From positions 536 to 64,535 of the forward strand of contig MFQZ01000002.1 in assembly GCA_001784435.1 (NCBI GenBank): a stretch of DNA of 64,000 nt, in the 5' to 3' direction. Origin of the DNA: Candidatus Magasanikbacteria bacterium RIFOXYC2_FULL_42_28. GTDB lineage: Bacteria > Patescibacteria > ABY1 > Magasanikbacterales > GWA2-37-8. A program made the position numbers and the translations under genes. Below are positions 51,090-59,333 of the stretch, piece after piece. Numbering within the stretch: the first letter of the stretch is position 1; each line of letters starts with the position of its first letter. The notes beneath the pieces were generated by a model that was not told where the DNA came from, did not search any database, and worked only from the letters and a program-made list of their open reading frames with translations.

Positions 51090-52547
51090 ATGGCCACTGA
51101 CGAACTTAATAAAATTCCACCGCAAAGTTTGGAAGCCGAGATGTCACTACTCGGTTCTATTTTGTTGGACAAAGACGCGATGCTTAAAATCGCGGATATT
51201 ACCCAGCCGGATGATTTTTATAAAGACGCGCATTTTAAAATTTTTGAAACTATCGCCGAGCTGTATTCCAAAAATGAACCAATTGATATTTTAAGTTTGA
51301 GCAACCGCTTGGAAGAAACCGGTACTTTGGAAAAAGTGGGCGGACGATCTTATCTCGCCACGCTGGCCAATTCCACGCCGACCGCCGCCAATATCGTCAA
51401 CTACGCTAATATCGTTCACAAAAAAGCCGTACGCCGCCGCTTGCTCGGCGCGTCGCACGAAATTTCGCGTTTGGGTTATGAAGAAGTGGAGGATATTGAA
51501 ACCATTTTAGATCAAGCCCAGCGCTCACTGTTTGGCGTATCGCAAATTTATTTTAAACAAACTTTCGCGCCCATTCGGAGTGTGCTGACGGACGCGTTTG
51601 ACCGCATTGACGAGTTGCACCGTAACAAAGGGCAGATGCGCGGACTGCCGACCGGTTTTACGCAATTGGATAATCTGCTGGCCGGTCTACAAAAATCCGA
51701 TTTGGTAATTTTGGCCGCGCGCCCTTCTGTGGGTAAAACCTCTTTGGCTTTGGATATGATTAGGAATATCGGTGTTAAACAAAAAAAACCGGTCGCGATA
51801 TTTTCTTTGGAAATGAGTAAAGAACAATTGGTGGACAGATTGCTGTGCGCCGAAGCCGGTATTGATTTGTGGCGGATGCGCACCGGCAAATTATCCGACC
51901 GACCGGAAGATGATGATTTTCCGCGTATTGGCCACGCGATTGGCGTGTTGTCCGAGGCGCCGATTTTTATTGATGACTCCCCCAATGTTAACATCATGCA
52001 AATTCGGACCAAGGCGCGCCGTTTGCAAGCCGAGCATGGTTTGGGTTTAATTGTCATTGATTATTTGCAACTGATGGAATCGCGCGGTAATATTGAAAAC
52101 CGCGTCCAAGAAGTCGCGGAAATTACCCGTGGACTTAAAAGCATCGCCCGCGAATTAAATATTCCGGTAATGGCGCTATCGCAGTTATCGCGCGTGGTAG
52201 AACAAAGCAAGCCGGCGATTCCAAAATTGTCGCATTTGCGTGAATCCGGCTCTATTGAACAGGACGCGGATGTCGTTATGTTTATTTACCGCAAAGCCGC
52301 GGACAGAAATTATCGTCCCGAAGATGTGGCGCCCGATGAAAAAAACATCGCCGAAATTCACATTGCCAAACACCGCAATGGTCCAACCGGCGTGGTCAAG
52401 TGTATTTTCCGCGAACAATTGGCATCGTTCCGTAATTTGGATACTACTTACAGCACACCCACGCCCAGTGGCCCGCCAACGTTAAAACCTAAATCAGCGT
52501 TTGTGAAAATTCCACCCCAACGACCGCCGGAGGAACCAGAGTTTTAG
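51090..52547 (+). CDS. dnaB: Replicative DNA helicase DnaB
   Basis: 485 residues from the ATG at 51090 (the usual PPQSLEAE start); an in-frame extension to 51069 would overlap the promoter. N-terminal DnaB helical domain (about 10-150), then the RecA-like motor with Walker A ARPSVGKTSLAL (about 213), Walker B LIVIDYLQLM and ALSQLSRVVE. The C-terminal LRESGSIEQDADVVMFIYR is the DnaB signature. It unwinds DNA at the fork and binds primase. The Pro-rich tail (about 455-485) is longer than usual. It is followed by a family B repeat and then ybaB-recR on the same strand. Confidence 0.96.
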   Translation: MATDELNKIPPQSLEAEMSLLGSILLDKDAMLKIADITQPDDFYKDAHFKIFETIAELYSKNEPIDILSLSNRLEETGTLEKVGGRSYLATLANSTPTAANIVNYANIVHKKAVRRRLLGASHEISRLGYEEVEDIETILDQAQRSLFGVSQIYFKQTFAPIRSVLTDAFDRIDELHRNKGQMRGLPTGFTQLDNLLAGLQKSDLVILAARPSVGKTSLALDMIRNIGVKQKKPVAIFSLEMSKEQLVDRLLCAEAGIDLWRMRTGKLSDRPEDDDFPRIGHAIGVLSEAPIFIDDSPNVNIMQIRTKARRLQAEHGLGLIVIDYLQLMESRGNIENRVQEVAEITRGLKSIARELNIPVMALSQLSRVVEQSKPAIPKLSHLRESGSIEQDADVVMFIYRKAADRNYRPEDVAPDEKNIAEIHIAKHRNGPTGVVKCIFREQLASFRNLDTTYSTPTPSGPPTLKPKSAFVKIPPQRPPEEPEF

Positions 52548-52557
52548 CGCAACACAC

Positions 52558-52660
52558 GCCTGTCATTTCGAATCCCCCGTCGCAGTGGGGTGAGAAATCT
52601 CCATCTCGACGGGATAGAGATCCCTCGTCGGTGCGAACCTCGCTCGGGATGACAAAATAA
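52558..52660. repeat. Family B repeat between dnaB and ybaB
   Basis: Compound palindrome starting TGTCATTTCGAATCCCCC and ending CTCGCTCGGGATGACA. Confidence 0.85.
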
Positions 52661-52687
52661 AAAAATTAATTTTTAAATTAAAAATAT

Positions 52688-52993
52688 ATGAGCATGCTAG
52701 GAAAACTCAAGCAGTTTAAAGATTTACGCGAACAGGGTAAAAAAATGCAATCGTTATTAAAAGATGAAGCTACGACCGCAACTTCGGCCGGTGGAAAAGT
52801 CGCAGTGACCTTGGATGGAAATTTGCAAATGTCCGGATGTGCGATTGATACCAGCCTGTTAGTTGCGTCCGAAAAATCGAAATTAGAAAATGCAATAAAA
52901 GACGCACACAACGATGCTTTGAAAAAAATCCAGCGCGTGATTGCGACCAAGATGCAAGAGTCAGGTGATTTTAAAATGCCAGGTTTTAATTAA
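52688..52993 (+). CDS. Nucleoid-associated protein, YbaB/EbfC family
   Basis: 101 residues, the normal YbaB length. Amphipathic N-terminal helix (LGKLKQFKDLREQGKKMQS), a central strand set with the family's 'G.V.V...G' pattern, and a C-terminal helix (AIKDAHNDALKKIQRV). YbaB dimers bind DNA and are usually encoded just before recR, as here (the two genes abut with no gap). Confidence 0.9.
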   Translation: MSMLGKLKQFKDLREQGKKMQSLLKDEATTATSAGGKVAVTLDGNLQMSGCAIDTSLLVASEKSKLENAIKDAHNDALKKIQRVIATKMQESGDFKMPGFN

Positions 52994-53590
52994 ATGTATT
53001 CCCAATCCATCGACAAACTAATTGCCGAATTAAAAAAATTGCCATCGGTGGGCCAACATACCGCCGAACGGTATGTTTTTCATTATTTAACTCGGGGCAA
53101 ACGCGAAGTGGCGGATTTGATTTTGAGTTTAAATGGATTAATTAATAATGTAAAAAGTTGCGAAGTGTGCTGGGATTTTACCGATACGAGCCCGTGCAGA
53201 ATTTGTTCGGATCCAAAACGTGATCAATCCGTGCTGTGCGTGGTCGCGGATTCGCAATCAGTTGTTGCATTACAAAAAACCGGCGCCTTTATCGGACGCT
53301 ATCATGTTTTGCGCGGGGTATTAGATGGTAGTGACCCGGAAAGTTTTAGACGAATTAAATTAAAAGAATTATTTAATCGATCTGTAAAAGATAAAAATTT
53401 GAAGGAAATTATTTTGGCGCTTAATCCGGATTTGTCTGGTGAGACGACGATGTTGTATTTGGAAAAAGAATTACGTACAAAAAATCCAACAATCAAAATT
53501 GTGCGCCTGGCACGCGGATTACCATCGGGTAGTGATTTGCAATACGCCGATGAGATTACCTTGGAGAGCGCGTTGAAAAATAGGAGGTAA
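52994..53590 (+). CDS. recR: Recombination protein RecR
   Basis: 198 residues, the standard RecR length. Helix-hairpin-helix near the start (LKKLPSVGQHTAERY), a four-Cys zinc finger (CEVC ... CRIC, about 56-71), and a Toprim domain with VVADSQSV and YHVLRGVLDG; GLPSGSDLQYAD near the end is the Walker-like RecR signature. It works with RecF/RecO to load RecA at gaps. Start abuts the ybaB stop. A bidirectional terminator follows. Confidence 0.96.
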   Translation: MYSQSIDKLIAELKKLPSVGQHTAERYVFHYLTRGKREVADLILSLNGLINNVKSCEVCWDFTDTSPCRICSDPKRDQSVLCVVADSQSVVALQKTGAFIGRYHVLRGVLDGSDPESFRRIKLKELFNRSVKDKNLKEIILALNPDLSGETTMLYLEKELRTKNPTIKIVRLARGLPSGSDLQYADEITLESALKNRR

Positions 53591-53622
53591 AAAAATCCCG
53601 ACTAAGTCGGGATTAAATTTTT
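53589..53622. terminator. Bidirectional terminator between recR and rplU
   Basis: AAATCCCGAC-TAA-GTCGGGATT with A/T runs on both sides; it serves recR (+) and rplU (-). The same stem recurs at 60785-60809. Confidence 0.88.
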
Positions 53623-53633
53623 CTATTGCTTCT

Positions 53634-53939
53634 TTACGCGAATTTCACTTCGGTAAATCTTTGGCGCTGACCGTGGACTTTATGGTAGCGCACTTTGCGT
53701 TTGAATTTTTCTACGCGCAAGGTTCGGTTCTTGCCTTGGCGCACGACATTGGCTTCTACTTTGACGCCATCCAAATACGGCGTGCCGACTTTGGCATTAC
53801 TGCCATCGTCGTCAGCCATAAGCAAAACTTTATCAAAATTAACTTTGTCGCCGGCAACGACTTCTAATTTTTCAATTTTTAACACTTCGCCATTCTTGAC
53901 TAAGTATTGTTTTCCGCCGGTTGCAATTACTGCTAACAT
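53634..53939 (-). CDS. rplU: 50S ribosomal protein L21
   Basis: 101 residues, typical for L21. MLAVIATGGKQYLV at the start, VVAGDKVNFDKVLL in the middle and KRKVRYHKVHGQRQRFTEVKF at the end match bL21. It binds 23S rRNA domains in the large subunit. The usual partner rpmA (L27) is not next to it; recR converges instead. A consensus promoter lies ~100 bases upstream and the leader between holds a family B hairpin. Confidence 0.95.
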   Translation of the reverse strand: MLAVIATGGKQYLVKNGEVLKIEKLEVVAGDKVNFDKVLLMADDDGSNAKVGTPYLDGVKVEANVVRQGKNRTLRVEKFKRKVRYHKVHGQRQRFTEVKFA

Positions 53940-53957
53940 ATAATAATATCAACTTAA

Positions 53958-54028
53958 TTGTCATGCTGAACTTGTTTCAGCATCTCCTGAAAATCACGGG
54001 ATCCTGAAACAAGTTCAGGATGACACGA
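53958..54028. repeat. Family B repeat in the rplU leader
   Basis: TGTCATGCTGAACTTG...CAAGTTCAGGATGACA palindrome with a central AAATCACGGGATCC, transcribed as part of the L21 leader. Confidence 0.85.
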
Positions 54029-54039
54029 ATAATGGGCTA

Positions 54040-54068
54040 ATTATAATACACTTCTATGTTTTTGTCAA
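54040..54068 (-). promoter_or_regulatory. Consensus promoter of rplU
   Basis: TTGACA (54068-54063), 17 bases, TATAAT (54045-54040): a perfect match on the minus strand. The -35 overlaps the stop codon of the DUF192 gene. Confidence 0.85.
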
Positions 54069-54532
54069 TTGCCAACGGCAAAGCTATCCCCAATCTTGAT
54101 ATTTCGCGCCAAAACCTGCCCCGCCGGCATCTCTAAAACAAAATCCGAATCCTGGCGAGCAAAATACACAATTAAGTCGGTTTCGGCCCGATTGGGCTCA
54201 ATGGGCACGTTGGGAGCGATGTCTATTACTTTACCGTCACGAATCCACAGGATATCAATGGGGAATTTCATATCGCGCATTACAATGCTGTGCTGGTCTT
54301 CGCTGGGAAATACAAAAAGCATGCCATCGTATTTATCTAGATTCTCTCGACCACCTAATCCTTTGTACAAACGGGTTGATTCTTTGGCAACTAAAACTTT
54401 TAAATCATTATTATTAATTTTAACTTCTATACTTGGCCAGTGATAGGAATATAGTTTGACCACCAAAGCAAATAATATTATTCCGCCAAATAATATAATA
54501 CTGCGCTTATTGCTATTTTTTTTATCAGACAT
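54065..54532 (-). CDS. DUF192 family protein, membrane-anchored
   Basis: 155 residues: a short basic N-terminus, one membrane anchor (about 10-28) and a DUF192 domain. Characteristic elements are GLGGRENLDKYDGMLFVF, the FPIDILWIRDGKVI block, and VLEMPAGQVLARNIKIGD at the end. DUF192 proteins are small extracytoplasmic beta proteins of unknown function. Confidence 0.9.
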   Translation of the reverse strand: MSDKKNSNKRSIILFGGIILFALVVKLYSYHWPSIEVKINNNDLKVLVAKESTRLYKGLGGRENLDKYDGMLFVFPSEDQHSIVMRDMKFPIDILWIRDGKVIDIAPNVPIEPNRAETDLIVYFARQDSDFVLEMPAGQVLARNIKIGDSFAVGN

Positions 54533-54540
54533 ATATTGAT

Positions 54541-54653
54541 AATTTCAAAATCCTAATTTCCAATTTCCAACCAATGCCAAAGCCAAAATATCAAATTTGT
54601 CATTATGATTTTGGATTTGATTTGACATTGGAAATTGGAAATTTGACATTATT
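54541..54653. repeat. Family A AT-rich palindromic repeat, copy 4
   Basis: TTCAAAATCCTAATTTCC ... GGAAATTGGAAATTTGACAT. The right half overlaps the 3' end of the WecA/TagO-like gene and encodes its last ~15 residues and stop. Confidence 0.88.
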
Positions 54654-55658
54654 ATCGCCCCGTCCTATCGCCAATGCTACCACACCCATAAGCGCAATAG
54701 CAAATAACAACGCCACCAACTTCCCCACACTTTGCAAAAACCACGCGAGTGATCCAAATCCGGCGGCGACTACATACAACATTAAAACAATCGTGCGCTC
54801 GGAAATTTTGAATTTATCCGCCAGCCAATAATATATATGTTCGCGATCGCCTTGAAAAATTGACTGGTGGCGACGGACGCGAACAATTATTACCCGAATT
54901 AGATCTAAAATCGGCACCGCCATCACGAGTAAGGCAGTGGCAATTTTACCACCGGAAATTACCGCTAAAATTCCCAAAATATATCCCAAAAACATTCCGC
55001 CACCTTCTCCTAAAAATATTTTCGCCGGTTGAAAATTAAAAATTAAAAAACCGAGAATCGCGCCAACAAAAATTAATGCCAGTAGCGCCATATCGGGTTG
55101 ATGCCAACGCTCGCCACTCGCCACGCCGTAAATGACGAGAGCCCCAATGGCCGTGATGCCGGCCGCGAGGCCATCTAAACCATCTAAAATTTTTACCGTG
55201 CTGGTCATCCCAAAAATCCAAACAAATACTAAAGCGCTCGCCCCCAAACCACTCAGACCAATTACCCCGCCCAAAGGATTGGTAATTTTGTCTATTCCCA
55301 CTCCCCCACCAATTGCTAAAAAGCACGCCAAAGCAATTGCGGTTAAACGAGCAACCGGAGACAAGCGTTGTTTGTCGTCAAATAATCCAACAATTAATAA
55401 TACCAAACTGCCAAAAAATACGCCCACTAAGTCAACCGGATGTAAATTTTTACCAAATAAATTAGTAAAATTTATAATATACCCAACCACCAGCCAAAAA
55501 GCCAAAAAAATCGCTATTCCACCTCCCAAAGGCACCGGCCGGCTATGCAGTTTACGCCCACCGTCCGGAATATCAAAAAGTTTTATGGTGGTGAATAATT
55601 TTATGGCACCAAAAGTAAAAAGTGCTGACAGTGCCAATGAAACAAGAAAAAAATACAT
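54603..55658 (-). CDS. Undecaprenyl-phosphate sugar-1-phosphate transferase (WecA/TagO type)
   Basis: 351 residues, about ten membrane helices. Family motifs: RKLHSRPVPLGGGIAIF near the start, VGLFDDKQRLSP (Mg-binding Asp pair), KILDGLDGLAAGI, and GDREHIYYWL (the His-x-x-x-His-like cytoplasmic loop of WecA/TagO). It transfers a HexNAc-1-phosphate from UDP to the lipid carrier, starting a surface polymer. The last ~15 residues (KFPISNVKSNPKS) are translated from a family A repeat, so the native C-terminus was probably shorter or different. Confidence 0.88.
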   Translation of the reverse strand: MYFFLVSLALSALFTFGAIKLFTTIKLFDIPDGGRKLHSRPVPLGGGIAIFLAFWLVVGYIINFTNLFGKNLHPVDLVGVFFGSLVLLIVGLFDDKQRLSPVARLTAIALACFLAIGGGVGIDKITNPLGGVIGLSGLGASALVFVWIFGMTSTVKILDGLDGLAAGITAIGALVIYGVASGERWHQPDMALLALIFVGAILGFLIFNFQPAKIFLGEGGGMFLGYILGILAVISGGKIATALLVMAVPILDLIRVIIVRVRRHQSIFQGDREHIYYWLADKFKISERTIVLMLYVVAAGFGSLAWFLQSVGKLVALLFAIALMGVVALAIGRGDNNVKFPISNVKSNPKS

Positions 55659-55663
55659 AAAAT

Positions 55664-58423
55664 TTACTCAACTCTCAATTCCCCTCCCGCACCTATTACG
55701 ACCACATCGCGTCGTTTTAACTTACCAGACAAAATCAAATCTGCTAATTTATTTTCCACTCGCTCCTGCAAAGCGCGACGCATTGGACGAGCGCCAAATT
55801 CGGGATCAAAACCAACTTTTGCCAAAAAATCTAAGGCCTCCTCTTCAACTTTCAAATCAATTCCTTTTGCTTCCAAATCTTTCGCCACGCGTTTTAACAT
55901 CAATCCGGCAATTTTACGAATCGCGTCCTCGTCCAAACCGTGAAACAATACAATTCCATCAAACCGATTTAAAAATTCCGGTTTAAAATATTGGCCTAAT
56001 TCGCCGTGCAAGAGCCGTTCTTTAATTGCTTCACTGGATAATCCTTCGCGCATTTTATCTGTTACATACGCGGTGCCGGCATTGGTGGTCGCGATTAAAA
56101 TCACATTGGTAAAATCCGCCACTCGCCCGACACTGTCGGTCAAGCGCCCGTCGTCCATCACTTGTAAAAATAAATTCAAAATATCTTTATCCGCTTTTTC
56201 AATTTCATCTAACAACAATAACGCGAACGGATTTTGGCGCACGGCTTCGGTCAAAATTCCACTTCCCTTTTCTCCGGGCGCGCCCAGCAAACGATAAATG
56301 CCGGATTTATCTTGATACTCACTCATATCCAACCGAATCATCCGCTCTTCACCGCCAAAATATACTTGCGCGATGGTTTTGGCTAATTCGGTTTTGCCCA
56401 CGCCGGTCGGACCCATAAATAAAAAGTTGGCAATAGGTTTATTTTGCGATCGAATTTCCGCGCGCGCCCGCCGGAGAGCACTCGCGACCATCCCGACCGC
56501 TTCGTCTTGGCCAATGACGCGTTCGTGCATTTTTGTTTCTAAATTAATTAATTTTGTGCTTTCATCGGCCGATACGGTTGATGCCGGAATATGGGTTTTT
56601 TCTGCCACCACCGCTCCGGTTTCTTCGGCCGTAACGAGCGAATTCGCGCCTTTGGTATTGCGAGTATGCACCGCGGTTTCGCTCATCACTTCCAAAGCGC
56701 TCCCGGGTAAACAAGAGTCGTGAATAAAACGTTTTGACAGTTGCACGGCCTTGGCAATCGCGTCATACGAAAAAAAGACATTATTTTTGTATTCCGCGTA
56801 ACCAACTTTTGATTCCAAAACTTGAATCGCCTGATTTTCATCCATTTCTTTAATTTCCACTTTGGTAAATACGCCACTTAAGGCCGAATTGGCAAAATTA
56901 CGCGCGTACTCGTCGGTTGAGGTCGTCGCGAAAGTAAAAAAACGCCTGCTGGACAAATGTTCGGCCATGGCATTGGCAACATCCAAGCCCCCTTCCGCGC
57001 CGGCCGAAACACCGATTAAATCATGAATGTTGTGAATAAATAAAATAATATTTTTTGCCCGCGCGACTTCGTACATGATATTTTGTAATCGTTCGACCGC
57101 GCCGGACGGCGACGCGCCGGCCAACAATGCCGAGGTGCTGATGCGTACCAATCGTTTATCTTTCAAGCGGGGTGGCACATCTTCGGCCACCATTTTTTGC
57201 GCCAATCCTTCCATCACACTTTTTTTACCAACCCCATGTTCACCCACTAAAATTACATTTTCTCGTCCACCGTCCACCACGCGAAAAATTTCTTCAATTT
57301 CTTTATCACGCGCCACACAATTTTCCAAACGCCCAAATTGCGCCATTAAGGTCAAATCCTCGCTAAATTGATTTAAAAATGGTGTTTGCACGGCCGTCAT
57401 TGCCCGGTCCATTCCTTTGGTAGAACGTCGCCAAGCGGCTTTTCTAAATTCTTGATGTTGCCGATACAGTCGTTCGCGAATTCGCACCCACTCTACCACA
57501 TTTTCTAATTTTTGTTTGTTAATATCTAATCCAAATAAAATATCCTGCAAAACCGGCGCTTGTTTTACAACCGCGAGCAATAATTCCGTCACACTGACAT
57601 AATCTTGATGGGCGTGAAACGCTTCTTCATAGGCCTGAAAAATCACCTGCTGAAAATCGGCCGATGGCAACGGCAATAAATTTTTTGATTTATTTTTTGC
57701 TTTGGGAAATAATTTTCCTAATTCGGATTGAATTGATTTGGCCGGAACACTCAAACGAATAAAAATATTGGCGATGCGATTAAATGATAATAAGGTATAA
57801 AATAAATGAATCGGCTCGATCGCGGTGGAGCCGGCCCTGTCGGCAAAACGATAAGCATTGGCTAAAACAATTTTGGCCTCGTCGGTATAGGATTCGGAAA
57901 TATTAATGCGTCGCGCGCGCCGAATTTTAAACGCGGATTTCCAATCATCAATTTTGCGATCACTGCCACCTTCGTCACCTTGATAAGAATGACGCTCTAC
58001 CAAACCAACCTGTTGTTTTTGGCGAATTAAACGATATTGAAAATACAAAACCAGTAGCGCGCCAACCCAAAACAACGGCTCATTAAAAAACATTTTTAAA
58101 CCGACCAACGGATCAATTTTCCATAATTGAATAAAAACCAGATGGCTTTTACTTTCATAAGAAAACCACCCAAACCAAAGCCAACAAACCGCGATCAGAA
58201 CTCCCACGGTAATAAAACGAATGATATTAAAAATTCGGCGACCACGCGCGAGTGACAAATGATAGCGAGTTAAAGGAAATTTCCAAAACAACCATTTTCC
58301 GCGAATCAAATGCCCCATTGCCAGGCCACGACAATTTGAACAGCGCAAAAAATTCTTAGTGCCGGTGGATTGACAATCCGGGCAAGTTACCAGATTTAGT
58401 GATGGCTGTTTTTCGAACATCAT
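55664..58423 (-). CDS. Membrane-anchored Clp/Hsp100 ATPase with degenerate first AAA domain
   Basis: 919 residues from the ATG at 58423. Order: a zinc ribbon (CPDC ... CSNC, about 14-33), two membrane helices (about 65-88 and 112-130), a Clp_N double repeat (about 180-320), AAA-1 and AAA-2. AAA-1 has Walker A GEHGVGKKS (Thr lost) and Walker B ILFIHNIHDL, where the Asp-Glu pair is His-Asn, so it should not hydrolyse ATP. AAA-2 is intact: GPTGVGKTELA (about 670), LLLLDEIEKA (about 733), FLNRFD. I see no obvious ClpP-docking IGF/LGF loop. It probably unfolds or remodels proteins at the membrane. Confidence 0.88.
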   Translation of the reverse strand: MMFEKQPSLNLVTCPDCQSTGTKNFLRCSNCRGLAMGHLIRGKWLFWKFPLTRYHLSLARGRRIFNIIRFITVGVLIAVCWLWFGWFSYESKSHLVFIQLWKIDPLVGLKMFFNEPLFWVGALLVLYFQYRLIRQKQQVGLVERHSYQGDEGGSDRKIDDWKSAFKIRRARRINISESYTDEAKIVLANAYRFADRAGSTAIEPIHLFYTLLSFNRIANIFIRLSVPAKSIQSELGKLFPKAKNKSKNLLPLPSADFQQVIFQAYEEAFHAHQDYVSVTELLLAVVKQAPVLQDILFGLDINKQKLENVVEWVRIRERLYRQHQEFRKAAWRRSTKGMDRAMTAVQTPFLNQFSEDLTLMAQFGRLENCVARDKEIEEIFRVVDGGRENVILVGEHGVGKKSVMEGLAQKMVAEDVPPRLKDKRLVRISTSALLAGASPSGAVERLQNIMYEVARAKNIILFIHNIHDLIGVSAGAEGGLDVANAMAEHLSSRRFFTFATTSTDEYARNFANSALSGVFTKVEIKEMDENQAIQVLESKVGYAEYKNNVFFSYDAIAKAVQLSKRFIHDSCLPGSALEVMSETAVHTRNTKGANSLVTAEETGAVVAEKTHIPASTVSADESTKLINLETKMHERVIGQDEAVGMVASALRRARAEIRSQNKPIANFLFMGPTGVGKTELAKTIAQVYFGGEERMIRLDMSEYQDKSGIYRLLGAPGEKGSGILTEAVRQNPFALLLLDEIEKADKDILNLFLQVMDDGRLTDSVGRVADFTNVILIATTNAGTAYVTDKMREGLSSEAIKERLLHGELGQYFKPEFLNRFDGIVLFHGLDEDAIRKIAGLMLKRVAKDLEAKGIDLKVEEEALDFLAKVGFDPEFGARPMRRALQERVENKLADLILSGKLKRRDVVVIGAGGELRVE

Positions 58424-58474
58424 ACAGACAAAATCAAAATGCAAATATCAAAATGAAAAATGACAATATAAAAT

Positions 58475-58861
58475 TTAAAATTTACGACCGGCCACTGCCC
58501 CACTTGCGACCTGAAAACTATTATAAAATCCCCAGATAACAAAAATCGGCAACAATAACCAGAACGAAAATAAAATTACACACGCGCCAAGCCAAACCGC
58601 CAACGCAAACGCGCGCGCGATAATTTGCACTACCCGCATGAAAAACGAAATCACCCTCCCCTGCCAGTCCGACTGCCCATACATCGGCACAAAAATATTT
58701 TTTAACCACAGTCCGGGAGCGAAAGTCCGATTGCCCCAAGCTAAAATCGCCAAACAAAAACGCGCGGCGCGTAAGGTGCCGAGTGTGTACCACCAAAATG
58801 GAAAATACAATATGTCTACAATGGCTTCAATAAATAGACGTTGTAGGACGAGGATAAACAT
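58475..58861 (-). CDS. Hypothetical membrane protein
   Basis: 128 residues, with two to three hydrophobic segments: about 8-28 (LFIEAIVDILYFPFWWYTL), a weaker one near 30-45, and a strong helical hairpin at about 73-118. The central loop AWGNRTFAPGLWLKNIFVPMYGQ is conserved-looking. I do not recognise a named family. It lies 50 bases upstream of the Clp gene on the same strand, so a shared role at the membrane is possible. Its own extended -10 promoter is at 58879-58887. Confidence 0.7.
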   Translation of the reverse strand: MFILVLQRLFIEAIVDILYFPFWWYTLGTLRAARFCLAILAWGNRTFAPGLWLKNIFVPMYGQSDWQGRVISFFMRVVQIIARAFALAVWLGACVILFSFWLLLPIFVIWGFYNSFQVASGAVAGRKF

Positions 58862-58878
58862 AGTAATTCTCTATAAAT

Positions 58879-58887
58879 AGTATACCA
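58879..58887 (-). promoter_or_regulatory. Extended -10 promoter upstream of the hypothetical membrane gene
   Basis: TGG-TATACT on the minus strand, 17 bases before the ATG; identical to the ftsE element. Confidence 0.5.
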
Positions 58888-58901
58888 TATTTTTGAAAAA
58901 T

Positions 58902-58946
58902 AAAAAACCCGATGCTTAGCGTCGGGCATGGCACGCTAAGCGTGCC
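58902..58946 (-). terminator. Terminator after ftsL
   Basis: Two hairpins on the minus strand, GGCACGC...GCGTGCC then CCCGACGC...GCATCGGG followed by six T. Confidence 0.85.
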
Positions 58947-58969
58947 ACCAAAAATCTAACTGAAACTGA

Positions 58970-59329
58970 CTATCGCAACGCCACCACCGCACCCACCGGA
59001 GTCAAATGTTTAACTTGCGCCACGGCGACCATATTCAATTCCGGCACGCGCTTTTTGATGTAGACGAGCGAGCTGTAATCTGCTACGGTAACTTCTAAAT
59101 TTTTAATTTCATCAACCAAATCAGTCGATTGACGTTCTAAATCGTGAATTTGATAGCCGGCCGCCGCGGTATCACCAGTCTGAAATAAATACAATATGCC
59201 GAACATCGCGACACACATAACGAGCGACACGCGCGCTCCTAAACCAGACAGCCAAGACGGAGTGTCAATGGAAGTTAAAGAATCAATTAATCCAGAATAA
59301 TGATTTTGAATTTGGTGTTTGAGTGTCAT
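58970..59329 (-). CDS. ftsL: FtsL-like cell division protein
   Basis: 119 residues: a cytoplasmic N-terminus of ~30 residues, one membrane helix (about 34-50), a short coiled coil (about 58-85, YQIHDLERQSTDLVDEIKNLE) and a C-terminal tail. Sequence similarity is low, as is usual for FtsL, so the call relies on topology, size and position directly after rsmH (gap of four bases) in the dcw cluster. No ftsI follows; a terminator does. Confidence 0.7.
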   Translation of the reverse strand: MTLKHQIQNHYSGLIDSLTSIDTPSWLSGLGARVSLVMCVAMFGILYLFQTGDTAAAGYQIHDLERQSTDLVDEIKNLEVTVADYSSLVYIKKRVPELNMVAVAQVKHLTPVGAVVALR

Positions 59330-59333
59330 AGTA

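Noticed and set aside
55132..55986. Long open frame (284 codons) on the plus strand
   Set aside because: It lies opposite the WecA/TagO-like and Clp genes, is rich in Pro/Lys/Thr with no domain, and is explained by antisense codon bias.
58970..59329. FtsB/DivIC instead of FtsL for the small protein after rsmH
   Set aside because: A better DivIC/FtsB match with the conserved SEDFIEEKAR segment is at 16652-17062, and position directly after rsmH favours FtsL.
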